Source: an uncultured Desulfosoma sp. (GTDB lineage Bacteria > Desulfobacterota > Syntrophobacteria > Syntrophobacterales > DSM-9756). From it: a DNA stretch of 55,790 bases. The position numbers were made by a program, and so were the translations under genes. Positions 33,877 through 43,979 of this stretch are shown here, piece after piece. Position 1 is the first letter of the stretch. Every line of letters begins with the position of its first letter. The stretch covers positions 1-55,790 of the forward strand of contig CALGPN010000054.1 in assembly GCA_937960435.1 (NCBI GenBank). The letters are read 5' to 3'. The notes under the pieces were generated by a model. It saw nothing but the letters and a program-made list of their open reading frames with translations. It ran no database searches and was not told the DNA's origin.

Positions 33877-36061
33877 GGTGTCCACCCTCTTCGAAGACGC
33901 TGACAATGCCTTTCACGTCCAATATCAATGCAACCTTGCCGTCCCCCAGGATCGCCCCGCCCGAAAGTCCCTTCACATGACGCAATCCGGCCCCGAGGCT
34001 CTTGATGACCACTTCTTGCCGTCCGACGATTTCATCCGCCAAAAGGCAATAAGATTTCTGATCTTCGCTCACGACAAGAATCAGGGCGTCCCACGGGTCG
34101 GGATACCGAGGCTCGACGCCGAACATCCTGTGAAGGCGGATGAGCGGCATCAGCTGGTTGCGAACTTTGATCATTTCTTCCGACCCGTGAACGGTAAGGT
34201 AGGATTCCCGCGAAGGCCTCAAGGATTCCCGCAGGGCCACCGTGGGAACCACATAGCGTTCCGGACCGACGCAGATCACCATGCCGTCGATGATGGCCAT
34301 GGTTAGAGGCAGCTTCAATTCGAAACGGGTGCCCTGACCTTTGACGCTGCTCACCTCCAGCTTGCCGCGCAGTTCTTCCACGCTGCGCCGAACCACGTCC
34401 ATGCCCACGCCGCGCCCGGAAACGTCCGTGACCTCGTCTTTGGTAGAAAACCCGGGGTGAAAGATAAGGTCAAACAAGGCCCTTTCTTCCAAAACCTCAT
34501 CCGCTCCAATGAGCCCGCGTTCCACGGCCTTGGCCCGGATTTTTTCGGCGTCCAAACCCCGCCCGTCATCTCGCAGCTCGATAATGATATTTCCACCTTT
34601 CTGCTCGGCGCTCAGAAAAATGGTCCCGCATGGATCTTTGCCCTTCGCGATTCTTTCCTCGCGAGATTCCAATCCGTGATCGACGGCGTTTCGAATCATG
34701 TGCACCAAGGGCTCGTAAATCTCTTCCACCATGTTGCGGTCGATTTCGGTGTCTTCGCCCCGCATTTCCAGACGGACGTCTTTCCCGGACTTTTTCGAGA
34801 GATCGCGAACCAAACGGATGAGTTTCTGGAAGGTGCTCTTAATGGGGACCATCCGAAGGGACATGGAAATCCGCTGCAGTTCCGCCGTAATACGCCTCAG
34901 CTGCACGGAATCCTTTTGGAATTTCTGGTCTTTGATTGCCTGAACCTCGGGGTTCTGGAGCACCATGGATTGGGCAATGACCAATTCGCCGACCATGTCC
35001 ACGAGATTGTCCAGTTTGACGGTATCTACCCGAACCGACGCCGTGCTCTCCTGAAAACGGCGCTGGTCTCGAAGGGCCATGCCCACGTCCTGGGGACTGA
35101 GCACCCCTTCTTCAACCAGCACTTCGCCGACCTTTTTCCCTCTCTGCTTGGCCTCTTCGACGGCTTGTTCGACGGTTTCAAGCTCCACAAGACCCTTTTG
35201 CACAAGGATCTCACCGACCTTGGGCGGCTTTTCGGCCTTACCGCCGACAGGAGGGTGTTGCGGGTCAAAGGCCCTCAACCGTTTCAGAAAACTTTCCACC
35301 AACCCGGTCGAAAGCTTCCCATGCCCGCATCCCAGGGCGGCCTCGAGTTCCTGAAGAAGCACCTTGAGGATGTCCACCGCTCGCAACACAATGTCGATGA
35401 CCGCGTCGGTGACCTCGATGGCACCCGAACGGGCCTCGTCCAAAAGGTTTTCCACTTCGTGGCTGAGGTGATGGATGGAGCGAAGGTTGAGAAAACCGGC
35501 GACGCCTTTAATGGAGTGGAAAGGCCGAAAGACGGCGTTAATGGCTTCTTTGTCTGCGGGATCGGCTTCCAGAGCCATGATGTTCAGTTCAATGGACGCG
35601 AGATGCTCTTTCGCTTCTTCTATGAAATCTTTGATGAGTTCCGCATCGTCCAACCGGACATCTTCCGAGGCGGGCTCGGAAGGTTCGCCTTCTTCGACGA
35701 CCGCTTCCAGAGAACACTGCCTCTGCTGCGGCCCATCGGTCGGCTCCGGCGATGAAGCCTCCACGCCAGCCGGAGCCTCTCTCTGCCCGTTTCCGGAAAA
35801 CTTTTTCAGAGCATTCCGAATCTCTTCCCAGTCCGCCAAGGGATCCGCCGATTCTTCAAGGATGATCCCCCGAAAGAGCCCCTTGACCGCCTCAAGGTCT
35901 TTTTTCCAGGAATCCGGCGTGCTCTTGTGGGCTTCAATGTGTTCAATAATATTGAGGCATTCCCCAATGCCCATGAGGTCATCGGGCCCCGCCACGACAC
36001 CGGCGGCCAAGCGGCACAGTAACACCTCCAAGGGTTCCGAAGAAGCGAGTTCGACGGTCAT
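33845..36061 (-). CDS. cheA: CheA, chemotaxis histidine kinase with MshEN-like module
   Basis: 738 residues. An unknown helical N-domain (1-90) precedes the phosphotransfer domain (about 140-260) with FRPFHSIKGVAGFLNL, His182 the phospho-site. Instead of a normal CheY-binding P2, residues 281-333 hold two tandem MshEN-like motifs (KVGEILVQKGLV, KVGEVLVEEGVLS). Then dimerisation, the kinase core (HMIRNAVDHGLE, RDDGRGLD, GRGVGMDVV) and a CheW-like domain. Nothing vital appears missing. Stop overlaps cheZ; 12 bases after cheY. Confidence 0.95.
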   Translation of the reverse strand: MTVELASSEPLEVLLCRLAAGVVAGPDDLMGIGECLNIIEHIEAHKSTPDSWKKDLEAVKGLFRGIILEESADPLADWEEIRNALKKFSGNGQREAPAGVEASSPEPTDGPQQRQCSLEAVVEEGEPSEPASEDVRLDDAELIKDFIEEAKEHLASIELNIMALEADPADKEAINAVFRPFHSIKGVAGFLNLRSIHHLSHEVENLLDEARSGAIEVTDAVIDIVLRAVDILKVLLQELEAALGCGHGKLSTGLVESFLKRLRAFDPQHPPVGGKAEKPPKVGEILVQKGLVELETVEQAVEEAKQRGKKVGEVLVEEGVLSPQDVGMALRDQRRFQESTASVRVDTVKLDNLVDMVGELVIAQSMVLQNPEVQAIKDQKFQKDSVQLRRITAELQRISMSLRMVPIKSTFQKLIRLVRDLSKKSGKDVRLEMRGEDTEIDRNMVEEIYEPLVHMIRNAVDHGLESREERIAKGKDPCGTIFLSAEQKGGNIIIELRDDGRGLDAEKIRAKAVERGLIGADEVLEERALFDLIFHPGFSTKDEVTDVSGRGVGMDVVRRSVEELRGKLEVSSVKGQGTRFELKLPLTMAIIDGMVICVGPERYVVPTVALRESLRPSRESYLTVHGSEEMIKVRNQLMPLIRLHRMFGVEPRYPDPWDALILVVSEDQKSYCLLADEIVGRQEVVIKSLGAGLRHVKGLSGGAILGDGKVALILDVKGIVSVFEEGGHHGYDRQRRVA

Positions 36062-36073
36062 GGCGTCCCCCGG

Positions 36074-36457
36074 TTAGTTCTGAGGAAGGATTTTGGCCAG
36101 TTTCTCGGCAAGGACTGCAGCCGTAAAGGGTTTGACGATGTAATTGCTGACTTTGGCCTTCACGGCTTCGACGACATTTTCCTTTTGCGCTTCCGCCGTC
36201 ACCATGAGAAACGGCAAATTCTTGGTTTTCTCGTTGGCCCGAACCCACTTGAGCAGATCCAGGCCGGTCATTTTGGGCATGTTCCAGTCGGAGACAATCA
36301 GATCGATGTCTTGAGACTCCAAAATTTTTACGGCCGCCGCACCGTTTTCCGCCTCCACGATATCCTTGAAGTCCAGCTCCCTCAGGATGTTCTTGACAAT
36401 ACGGCGCATGGTGGCGAAATCATCCACGACCAAAACCTTCATATCCTTGTACGCCAC
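36074..36457 (-). CDS. cheY: CheY, chemotaxis response regulator
   Basis: 127-residue single receiver domain: acidic pair VDDFATMRR (12-13), phospho-acceptor Asp57 (LIVSDWNMPKMTG), Thr near 87 (MVTAEAQ) and Lys109 (YIVKPFT). Very close to classical flagellar CheY, so it probably carries the signal to FliM. Ribosome site AAAGGAG. Directly upstream of cheA. About 110 bases separate it from cheB; I see no gene or clear terminator there. Confidence 0.95.
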   Translation of the reverse strand: MAYKDMKVLVVDDFATMRRIVKNILRELDFKDIVEAENGAAAVKILESQDIDLIVSDWNMPKMTGLDLLKWVRANEKTKNLPFLMVTAEAQKENVVEAVKAKVSNYIVKPFTAAVLAEKLAKILPQN

Positions 36458-36568
36458 GGTTCAACTCCTTTGCTCTGCTTTAAAATAACACCTCACGACG
36501 AGCCCCTCTTGGGCGAGCCCCTTTCGATCGCTGTTTCATCAGAACCCTTTGCCCGGCCCTCGACAAAG

Positions 36569-38099
<1,531 letters not shown>

Positions 38100-38498
38100 T
38101 TTCCACCCCCAGAAGCTTCAGGACCAGAGAACGAAACTCCTCCGGCTGGAACGGCTTGGAAAGGTAGGCTCGAGCCCCCAAAGCCATGGCTTGCGCCAGC
38201 CTTTCCTCGTTCCTTTCCGTCGTCACAAGGACCACCGGGACATCATGAAAATCCGCATGGGTTCCCAAACGCCTGAGAAACTCCATGCCGTCCATGACCG
38301 GCATATGCATGTCGCTCAAAATGATGTCGACCCAGTGGTCCTGGAGCTGATCCAAGGCCTCTTGGCCGTTGCCGGCTTCGATGATTTCCCCGATCTCCAA
38401 GCCGCTGATCTTTAAAACTTTCTTGATCACGTGACGCATGGACTTGGAATCATCGATAATCATGACATTGTAGGCCATCGCCGTCTTCCCTTTATGCC

Positions 38499-38981
38499 CT
38501 ACAGTTCGAATTCCCCGAGCCCCGAAACCTTGAGGAACACGCGGCCGGTGGCCATTTCCAAACGGACGGTCCGGTTCACGTTGCCCCCTACATGCTCGGC
38601 GGCAATCAACACATTGTTTTTCCAAAAAATTTTTCGAAGCATCATGTAATTTCGCTTGCCGATGTTAAAAACTCCGTCTTCATCCAAGATTTGGGCGCCC
38701 CCCACAACTTTGACGATGAGGCTCTTTTTGGTCGCGCCGTATTTGTACGTTTCCTTGAAAAGCAGCGGAATCCCTGTATCCGCGAACATGGCCGGCTTGG
38801 TCTGGGCCTTTATGGGATCCGTGCTGGCTTCGGGAAGCATGTAATGAAGCATGCCTCCGACACACACCTTGGGATCGTAGAGAACCACCGCGATACACGA
38901 TCCCAAAGAGTACGTGATGATCACATCCTGAGGATCACGGCTCACCGCCAAATCCGCCACACCGACAACGACACGATTCAT
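38499..38981 (-). CDS. cheD: CheD, receptor glutamine deamidase
   Basis: 160 residues with the catalytic Cys in YSLGSCIAVVLYDP, His in GGMLHYMLP and the Thr/Asp-containing core KSLIVKVVGGAQIL, VFNIGKRNYMMLR. CheD deamidates receptor glutamines and, in Bacillus and Thermotoga, works with CheC. Here no CheC is seen; CheX is two genes downstream. Located between cheR and cheY. Confidence 0.94.
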   Translation of the reverse strand: MNRVVVGVADLAVSRDPQDVIITYSLGSCIAVVLYDPKVCVGGMLHYMLPEASTDPIKAQTKPAMFADTGIPLLFKETYKYGATKKSLIVKVVGGAQILDEDGVFNIGKRNYMMLRKIFWKNNVLIAAEHVGGNVNRTVRLEMATGRVFLKVSGLGEFEL

Positions 38982-39025
38982 GGGTTCTCTCTCAGTCCGT
39001 GAGACGTCCTCTGGGCCATGAGACT

Positions 39026-39856
39026 CTATGGCTTCCTATAAACCGCGGGCATGACATAATTGAGGGCATGTCTCAAACCCGTCAGACTTTCGGAATGCCC
39101 GACGAAAAAGTAGCCCCCTGAATGTAGATATGCCGACATCTTTTGAATCAGAGACTCCTGGGTCTTTTTATCAAAATAAATCATGACGTTACGACAGAAG
39201 ATCACGTCGAACGGCCCGGAAAACGGAAAGGAATCCATAAGGTTCAATCGCCGAAAAGCGACAACTTTCATGAGTTCCGCGGAAACACGATATTGCTTCG
39301 GCGATCCTCCGTTGGTGATAGGTTCGAAAAACCTCTGCCGCAGCGCTGCCGGGACGTGCGTCAATCGGGTTTTTTCGTAAACTCCGGCGCGGGCAGTGGA
39401 CAGGACACGGGTAGAAATGTCTGTAGCCAAGACCCGAAAGTCCCAACGTGCGGGATGATCCAAGGCGGAGAGCACCGTCATGGCAATGCTGTAGGGTTCT
39501 TCCCCGGTGGAACAACCGGCACTCCAAATGCGAATTCTTGAGCTTCCGTCACGCCGGCTTCGTTCGATAATCTCCGGCAAAGCGATCTTCTCCAAGAACT
39601 CAAAGTGCTTGGGCTCCCGGAAGAAAAACGTGAGGTTCGTGGACACAGCGTCGAAAAATTTGACGTATTCCTCACGACCCTCTTCGGACAGAATAAATTC
39701 AAGGTACTCCTTGGGCGATCCAATCCCCGTGGCGCGGAGTCGCTTGGCGAGGCGGGCTTCCAAAAGCGCCTTCTTGCCGTCATGGAGATTGATGCCCGCC
39801 TCCTGGTAAACCAGCGCGCTGAACCTCTGGAAAAGGCTTTCAGAGAGAAGCTGCAT
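39026..39856 (-). CDS. cheR: CheR, receptor methyltransferase
   Basis: 276 residues. N-terminal helical domain (SALVYQEAGINLHDGKKALL) and SAM-dependent methyltransferase domain (RIRIWSAGCSTGEEPYSIAM, VLATDISTRVLSTARAGVY, FDVIFCRNVMIYFD, YFFVGHSESL). Adds methyl groups to chemoreceptor glutamates. ATG 39856 is preferred (GGAGGG about 10 bases upstream); an in-frame GTG lies at 39862. First gene of the che operon after a sigma-28-like promoter. Confidence 0.96.
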   Translation of the reverse strand: MQLLSESLFQRFSALVYQEAGINLHDGKKALLEARLAKRLRATGIGSPKEYLEFILSEEGREEYVKFFDAVSTNLTFFFREPKHFEFLEKIALPEIIERSRRDGSSRIRIWSAGCSTGEEPYSIAMTVLSALDHPARWDFRVLATDISTRVLSTARAGVYEKTRLTHVPAALRQRFFEPITNGGSPKQYRVSAELMKVVAFRRLNLMDSFPFSGPFDVIFCRNVMIYFDKKTQESLIQKMSAYLHSGGYFFVGHSESLTGLRHALNYVMPAVYRKP

Positions 39857-39945
39857 CGGCACTTTCCCTCCCCCAAAGGGCCATCTCCAACTCCAGGTTC
39901 ACTCCTTTTGGCGCCGTGAATCTCCGGACGCCGACGTCATTTGTT

Positions 39946-39973
39946 TCATCGGCATTTGCACAAGGTCACTTAA
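39946..39973 (-). promoter_or_regulatory. Sigma-28-like promoter for the cheR-cheZ operon
   Basis: Minus strand: -35 TTAAGTGA (39973-39966), 12-base spacer, -10 GCCGATGA (39953-39946), one mismatch from the FliA -10 consensus. Predicted start near 39939, about 80 bases before the cheR ATG. It lies between a short secreted-protein gene and cheR. Confidence 0.65.
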
Positions 39974-39993
39974 GAGAAAAAATGGGGGGGGTT

Positions 39994-40311
39994 CTAACGA
40001 AAGGCTTTCGGTTTTGAAGACGCGGGGAAGGGTTGTGGGCGAAGGGTTTGGGGCCGTTCGATTTCAATGCTGAGCCGCCGCAGCATCTCCCACGATTCGG
40101 CCTGCTTGTGTTCTTCTTCCAAACGTTGCTCCTGAGCGCCAATCACATCCTGGGGTTGCGCTCTGTAGATGACGGCGTCTTTCGTTTCCAGCTCTTCGGC
40201 AAAGCTCGGCGTCGCCGTCCATCGCTTTTGACCTGTGCTCGAATCTCCTGGCCACAACGTCAGGCTGCAGAGGAAGGCCGCAAGCCCCAGCATGAACCTA
40301 GCCCAACTCAA
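39994..40311 (-). CDS. Small secreted protein of unknown function
   Basis: 105 residues, no family recognised. An N-terminal signal-like segment (SWARFMLGLAAFLCSLTLWP) is followed by a polar, Glu/Gln-rich helical region (DVIGAQEQRLEEEHKQAESW) and a Pro-rich basic tail. Probably periplasmic. The start is TTG 40311, overlapping the upstream gene by 14 bases and giving a positively charged N-region; ATG 40293 is an alternative. It shares the sigma-54 promoter at 40823 with its neighbour, so a basal-body or hook role is possible. Confidence 0.6.
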   Translation of the reverse strand: MSWARFMLGLAAFLCSLTLWPGDSSTGQKRWTATPSFAEELETKDAVIYRAQPQDVIGAQEQRLEEEHKQAESWEMLRRLSIEIERPQTLRPQPFPASSKPKAFR

Positions 40312-40771
40312 GGTAGTCCCCCCGGCGCCATTTGACGGATTCCACGTACGCTAAAACCCGTGCTTCTGCCGCAATGCGCCTTGCAGGGTGGTCCTCCGCC
40401 AAGGACTGCGTGCGACGCAACACCTCATCGGCCGCATGACCGAGATCCGTGATCCCCTGAGCCATGGCCTCAAGGTCCTGAGCCGTCCCCACGCCTTGGG
40501 AACACATGTCCGTCAGCCGGTCCAGAACTCCAGTGAGCGCCTCAAAAAGGGGCGGCGTCCCTCCCGCCGCTTCGGCGCCCGGCGCTCCTCGCAAACCTTG
40601 AGTCTCCGCAGAGGATGGCGCGGGAACCTGGACGATGGTTCCCGTTTGAACCGCGGCCATCTCCTGGTCCAGAAAACGCTCGAACGTCGCCTCTCCCGAA
40701 CTCGACTCTCGCGCCCTTGGGTCCGCCCCGTGAACGAGCTTTCTCAGGTCGTGAAGGTTCTCGATTTTCAT
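40298..40771 (-). CDS. Unknown protein with its own sigma-54 promoter
   Basis: 157 residues, not recognised. The N-terminal 80 residues are polar with FERFLDQEMAAVQTGT; a Gly/Ala/Pro linker follows, then a helical C-terminal half (ALTGVLDRLTDMCSQGVGTA, RIAAEARVLAYVESVKWRRG, ending DYLELG). No signal peptide or membrane segment. ATG 40771 is used because the promoter lies within the upstream part of the open frame. Co-transcribed with the small secreted protein and placed between a kinase and cheR. Possibly an exported or accessory flagellar protein; unproven. Confidence 0.7.
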   Translation of the reverse strand: MKIENLHDLRKLVHGADPRARESSSGEATFERFLDQEMAAVQTGTIVQVPAPSSAETQGLRGAPGAEAAGGTPPLFEALTGVLDRLTDMCSQGVGTAQDLEAMAQGITDLGHAADEVLRRTQSLAEDHPARRIAAEARVLAYVESVKWRRGDYLELG

Positions 40772-40822
40772 CGGAAGACACCCTTTCCCACAATGAAGGT
40801 TTGTCGGTATCTCCCCAAGAAG

Positions 40823-40837
40823 CAATCCCTGTGCCAA
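40823..40837 (-). promoter_or_regulatory. Sigma-54 promoter for the two unknown genes before cheR
   Basis: Minus strand reads TGGCAC-AGGGA-TTGC followed by T, a full match to both boxes with 12-base GG-to-GC spacing. The predicted start near 40811 is about 40 bases upstream of the ATG at 40771. Confidence 0.8.
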
Positions 40838-40919
40838 TGGCACGGCTCCCTTTTGGGGAGCCCGAAAACCTCCGATGGCTTGGCGCGGCATGAAGGCAGC
40901 CGCGAAAAGATTTTCCCTC

Positions 40920-41765
40920 TTACCGGAAAAAAGTGCCCGCTGTGGGAAGAAACACCCGCGCCGAAGTGCCCCCGCTTTCTTCGGACTTCAGCGAAATGGA
41001 AGCTCCGTAGGGTTCCAAAAGCTTTTGGGCCAAGGTTAACCCGATTCCAAAGTGTCGGGAGGTCTTGTCCGCCGATCGGACCTCATCAGGCCACGCCGTG
41101 ACAAAGGGCTGAAAGAGCTCTTCCATGGACCGGTCCTTGGGCAACCCGCATCCGGTGTCCCTCACCTCAACCACCACCTGGTTCCCGGTTACCTCGGTCG
41201 AAAGGACTAGGGTTTTCTCTTTCGAAGCTCTCATGGACAGCACGGCGTTTTCCACGAGATGCTTCAAGGCCGGCACCACATCCTGTCCACGGAGGCGCAA
41301 TAGGGGCGCCTTGGCCGCAGGGCGCATGATCACCGTCACGTGGTGTTTGAAAAAAAGATCCGCACGGTAAATGCGGCTGAGCTTCTCGAGGATGAGGTTC
41401 AACTCTAGCTCGGATTCGGTGGTCTCAATCTCCTGAAGCACCATAAAGTCTTTGAGCATCTCGGAAAAACCCCGGATCTGATCCAGGATCCGCTGCATGC
41501 GCCCCTTTTGCCCTTCACAGAGCGGTCGCCACCCGTCCTGCACGGAGGCGCCGTGAGCCTCAAGATGTTCCTCCAGCTTGGCGTGATTCCGCTCCATGAG
41601 CTCCATAAGCATGGAAATGTTTTGGAGCGGTCCATTGATGTTGTGAATGAGGCCTCGAAGCAACCGTCCCATGTGCGCCGGTCGGTCCAATTCGGCCAAT
41701 GCCTCCAAGGGAAAGTTGCTTCTAGGCGGTTTGGTAAGGAGCGTCATGAAAACATCCCTTTTCAT
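40920..41765 (-). CDS. Sensor-less histidine kinase
   Basis: 281 residues without membrane or sensory domain. The dimerisation helix has LLRGLIHNINGPLQNISMLM (probable phospho-His in LIHNINGP) and the ATPase domain has HLVENAVLSM, VRDTGCGLP and FGIGLTLAQKLLEPYG. Likely takes input from another protein and phosphorylates one of the receivers encoded upstream (43976 or 42336). ATG 41765 overlaps the pilZ stop as ATGA; ATG 41747, with AAAAGGGA upstream, is a good alternative start. Confidence 0.85.
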   Translation of the reverse strand: MKRDVFMTLLTKPPRSNFPLEALAELDRPAHMGRLLRGLIHNINGPLQNISMLMELMERNHAKLEEHLEAHGASVQDGWRPLCEGQKGRMQRILDQIRGFSEMLKDFMVLQEIETTESELELNLILEKLSRIYRADLFFKHHVTVIMRPAAKAPLLRLRGQDVVPALKHLVENAVLSMRASKEKTLVLSTEVTGNQVVVEVRDTGCGLPKDRSMEELFQPFVTAWPDEVRSADKTSRHFGIGLTLAQKLLEPYGASISLKSEESGGTSARVFLPTAGTFFR

Positions 41766-42373
41766 GCCCTCTTGCGGCATGGGTCGTGGTCCACGAACCC
41801 AGGTTCATTTCCCTTCTCCGGCGATTCGGCCCCCATGGACCGACATTCTTTCTCCTTACGCTGCAACTGGAAAACCAGTCGAATCAGGGCCTGTCGATCC
41901 CCTTCCTCAATCTCCACAAACTTCACCCCCACATTGTGTGCTTCGCATGCGGCCTTTTCCGATCCGGGTTCGACCCAACAAATCTTTCCAATGGCGTAAA
42001 TGGGACGGGGATCGCCCACCTGTGGCACGAGACACAATTCCAAATACGCCCCGACAGGGTGAAGGCTGGTTGTGGTGAAAGACACGCCGCCGCCGCTGAT
42101 GTCCATCACCTGCCCCCGATGCGCATAGGCTGGCTTGGCTGCCCCTTGACGTTCCAAGTGGCCGAGAATCCGGTCGATTTTGGATTCCAGCTTCGCCAGG
42201 GATTCCATGACGGTCGCAAGGGCAGGATCTTCCACGACCCCGTCGTGATCCGCTTGGGGTGCCCTGCGCTCGCCGAAGCCGAGAAAGAACGGGGGGGATA
42301 CGCCCGGCGGCAGTTCGTTGTAAAGGACGGACAATTCAGGGATGCGTACCCGCAAATATTCTCTGTTGTTCAT
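41762..42373 (-). CDS. PilZ-domain protein, probable c-di-GMP receptor
   Basis: 203 residues. The two c-di-GMP-binding motifs are intact: RxxxR at 4-8 (REYLR) and DxSxxG at 91-96 (DISGGG). They are about 80 residues apart instead of the usual 20-30; the insert contains a Pro-rich loop and a coiled-coil helix (about 52-76, ALATVMESLAKLESKIDRIL). The PilZ barrel continues with GAYLELCLVP and NVGVKFVEI. ATG 42373 overlaps the HD-GYP gene by 38 bases, so production of a c-di-GMP receptor and a likely phosphodiesterase is coupled. Confidence 0.88.
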   Translation of the reverse strand: MNNREYLRVRIPELSVLYNELPPGVSPPFFLGFGERRAPQADHDGVVEDPALATVMESLAKLESKIDRILGHLERQGAAKPAYAHRGQVMDISGGGVSFTTTSLHPVGAYLELCLVPQVGDPRPIYAIGKICWVEPGSEKAACEAHNVGVKFVEIEEGDRQALIRLVFQLQRKEKECRSMGAESPEKGNEPGFVDHDPCRKRA

Positions 42374-43979
42374 GGTTTCCCCAAAAAGAATCCTTGGCCA
42401 GACTGGAAAGGAAGGCATCCACCACATCGGCGTCGAACTGCTTGTGGCGATTCTTCACAAGTTCCGCGACGGCCTTTTCCATGGGCAAGGAATCCCGGTA
42501 GGCCCGCTTTGATGTCATGGCGTCGAAAGCGTCCGCAACCGCCACAATCCGGGCGAGCAAAGGGATGTCCCGACCCGCCAACCCATCAGGATAGCCCTTG
42601 CCGTCCCAACGCTCGTGATGATGCCGGATAATGGCCCGCTCCTCGGCGCCCAGCCCCAAATCCTTGATGATCGATTCCCCAATGACGGGGTGCCTCTTGA
42701 CGATTTCGTATTCGTCGGCGCTCAAGGCACCCGGCTTGTTCAAAATTTCATCAGGCATGCCGATCTTGCCGATGTCGTGGAGATACCCGACGGTATTGAG
42801 AATCTCAATATGCGTCTCACTGACGGCCATTTCTTTGGCCAGCGCCACGGCAATGTGCGTCACCCGCTCCGAGTGCTTCCCCGTATAGGGGTCTTTCGCT
42901 TCCAACGCGTTTACCAAAGAACGCAAGATCCCGTAGAAATTGCTGATGAGGCTCTCGTAAAGAGCCATGTTTTCCACAGCCAAGGCGGCTTTCTTGACCA
43001 AGAAATCCAGCAGTCCCTCTTCATCGCTTCCGGGATGCCGACCTTTTTCGTCGTGAAACAGCGCCAAAAAACCGAACAGCGCCCCCCGAATCCACAATGG
43101 CCACACACTGCACGGCACGTCTAGAACCCCGGTGCCTTGCGCAAGCACCATGGATTCTGTGTAAAAACTTTGAGGCACACTTCCCGCGATCCCCGGTTCG
43201 GCCCGCACCTTCGAATCCTGACCGTGGCCGACCGAGGGTGATCCATCGACCAAAGAGCTCAAGGGCGTACAGATGGGGAGGGCTTCCTGGGCTAAAAGAG
43301 TCTGTAGGGCGTGCTCCGAGACGGGGAGGATCTTGGGGATAGAGCCGTTGGAAAAGCCTTTGTGGGAAATGAGCGCGACGCGGCGATGGTCCGGAAGATA
43401 AACGAAGAAACCCACCCTTTTGCCGGGCGTGACCGAAGAGGCCAGCTCCGAGATAGTGGCATACAAATCGTCGCTGGAACGGATTTCATCGATCACTCGG
43501 GAGACGTGAAAGATCTTTTCTTGAAATCGTATCTTTTTCTGCAGCTCCTTATTGACCACCTTGAGCTGCTCTTGGGCCTGGCACTCCAGCTTGAGGCTCA
43601 GGTTTTCCAAAAGAAGGTTTCGCTCTTTCATCACCCGTTCCATGGCTAAGGCCAGGTCCTGCAGGGTGAAGGGTTTGGTCAGAAAATCCGAAGCCCCGAG
43701 CCTCATGGCCCCGATGGTCGCCTCCATCGTGGGGTACCCGCTCATCATGATGACCGGCAGGGTGCGGTCTTTTTCCTTGAGAAGCCCCAAAAGGCGCACG
43801 CCGTCCGTATCGGGAAGTTTGAGGTCGATAAAGGCACAATCGAATTTCCGATTCCCGAAAACGCGCAGGGCGTCCTCGGCACGCCTGGACACCACGACCT
43901 CTTCATGGCCGAGCTGAATCAGGTAATCCCGAAGGATATCTCCCAAGAGCTCATCGTCTTCCACGATAAGGATATTCAT
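42336..43979 (-). CDS. Response regulator with GAF and HD-GYP phosphodiesterase domains
   Basis: 547 residues: receiver (1-120, phospho-Asp52 in AFIDLKLPDTDG), coiled linker, GAF-like domain (about 165-345) and HD-GYP domain. The HD-GYP motifs are complete: KHSERVTHIA, HDIGKIGMPD, HHHERWDGKGYPDGLAGRDI and VADAFDAMTSKRAYRDSLP. It should hydrolyse c-di-GMP (established for the family) when phosphorylated. Start overlaps the upstream regulator as ATGA. Confidence 0.94.
   Translation of the reverse strand: MNILIVEDDELLGDILRDYLIQLGHEEVVVSRRAEDALRVFGNRKFDCAFIDLKLPDTDGVRLLGLLKEKDRTLPVIMMSGYPTMEATIGAMRLGASDFLTKPFTLQDLALAMERVMKERNLLLENLSLKLECQAQEQLKVVNKELQKKIRFQEKIFHVSRVIDEIRSSDDLYATISELASSVTPGKRVGFFVYLPDHRRVALISHKGFSNGSIPKILPVSEHALQTLLAQEALPICTPLSSLVDGSPSVGHGQDSKVRAEPGIAGSVPQSFYTESMVLAQGTGVLDVPCSVWPLWIRGALFGFLALFHDEKGRHPGSDEEGLLDFLVKKAALAVENMALYESLISNFYGILRSLVNALEAKDPYTGKHSERVTHIAVALAKEMAVSETHIEILNTVGYLHDIGKIGMPDEILNKPGALSADEYEIVKRHPVIGESIIKDLGLGAEERAIIRHHHERWDGKGYPDGLAGRDIPLLARIVAVADAFDAMTSKRAYRDSLPMEKAVAELVKNRHKQFDADVVDAFLSSLAKDSFWGNHEQQRIFAGTHP

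Noticed and set aside
34457-35755. Long open frame on the plus strand (about 432 codons)
   Set aside because: Entirely antisense to cheA, whose domain motifs are intact; no recognisable protein features.
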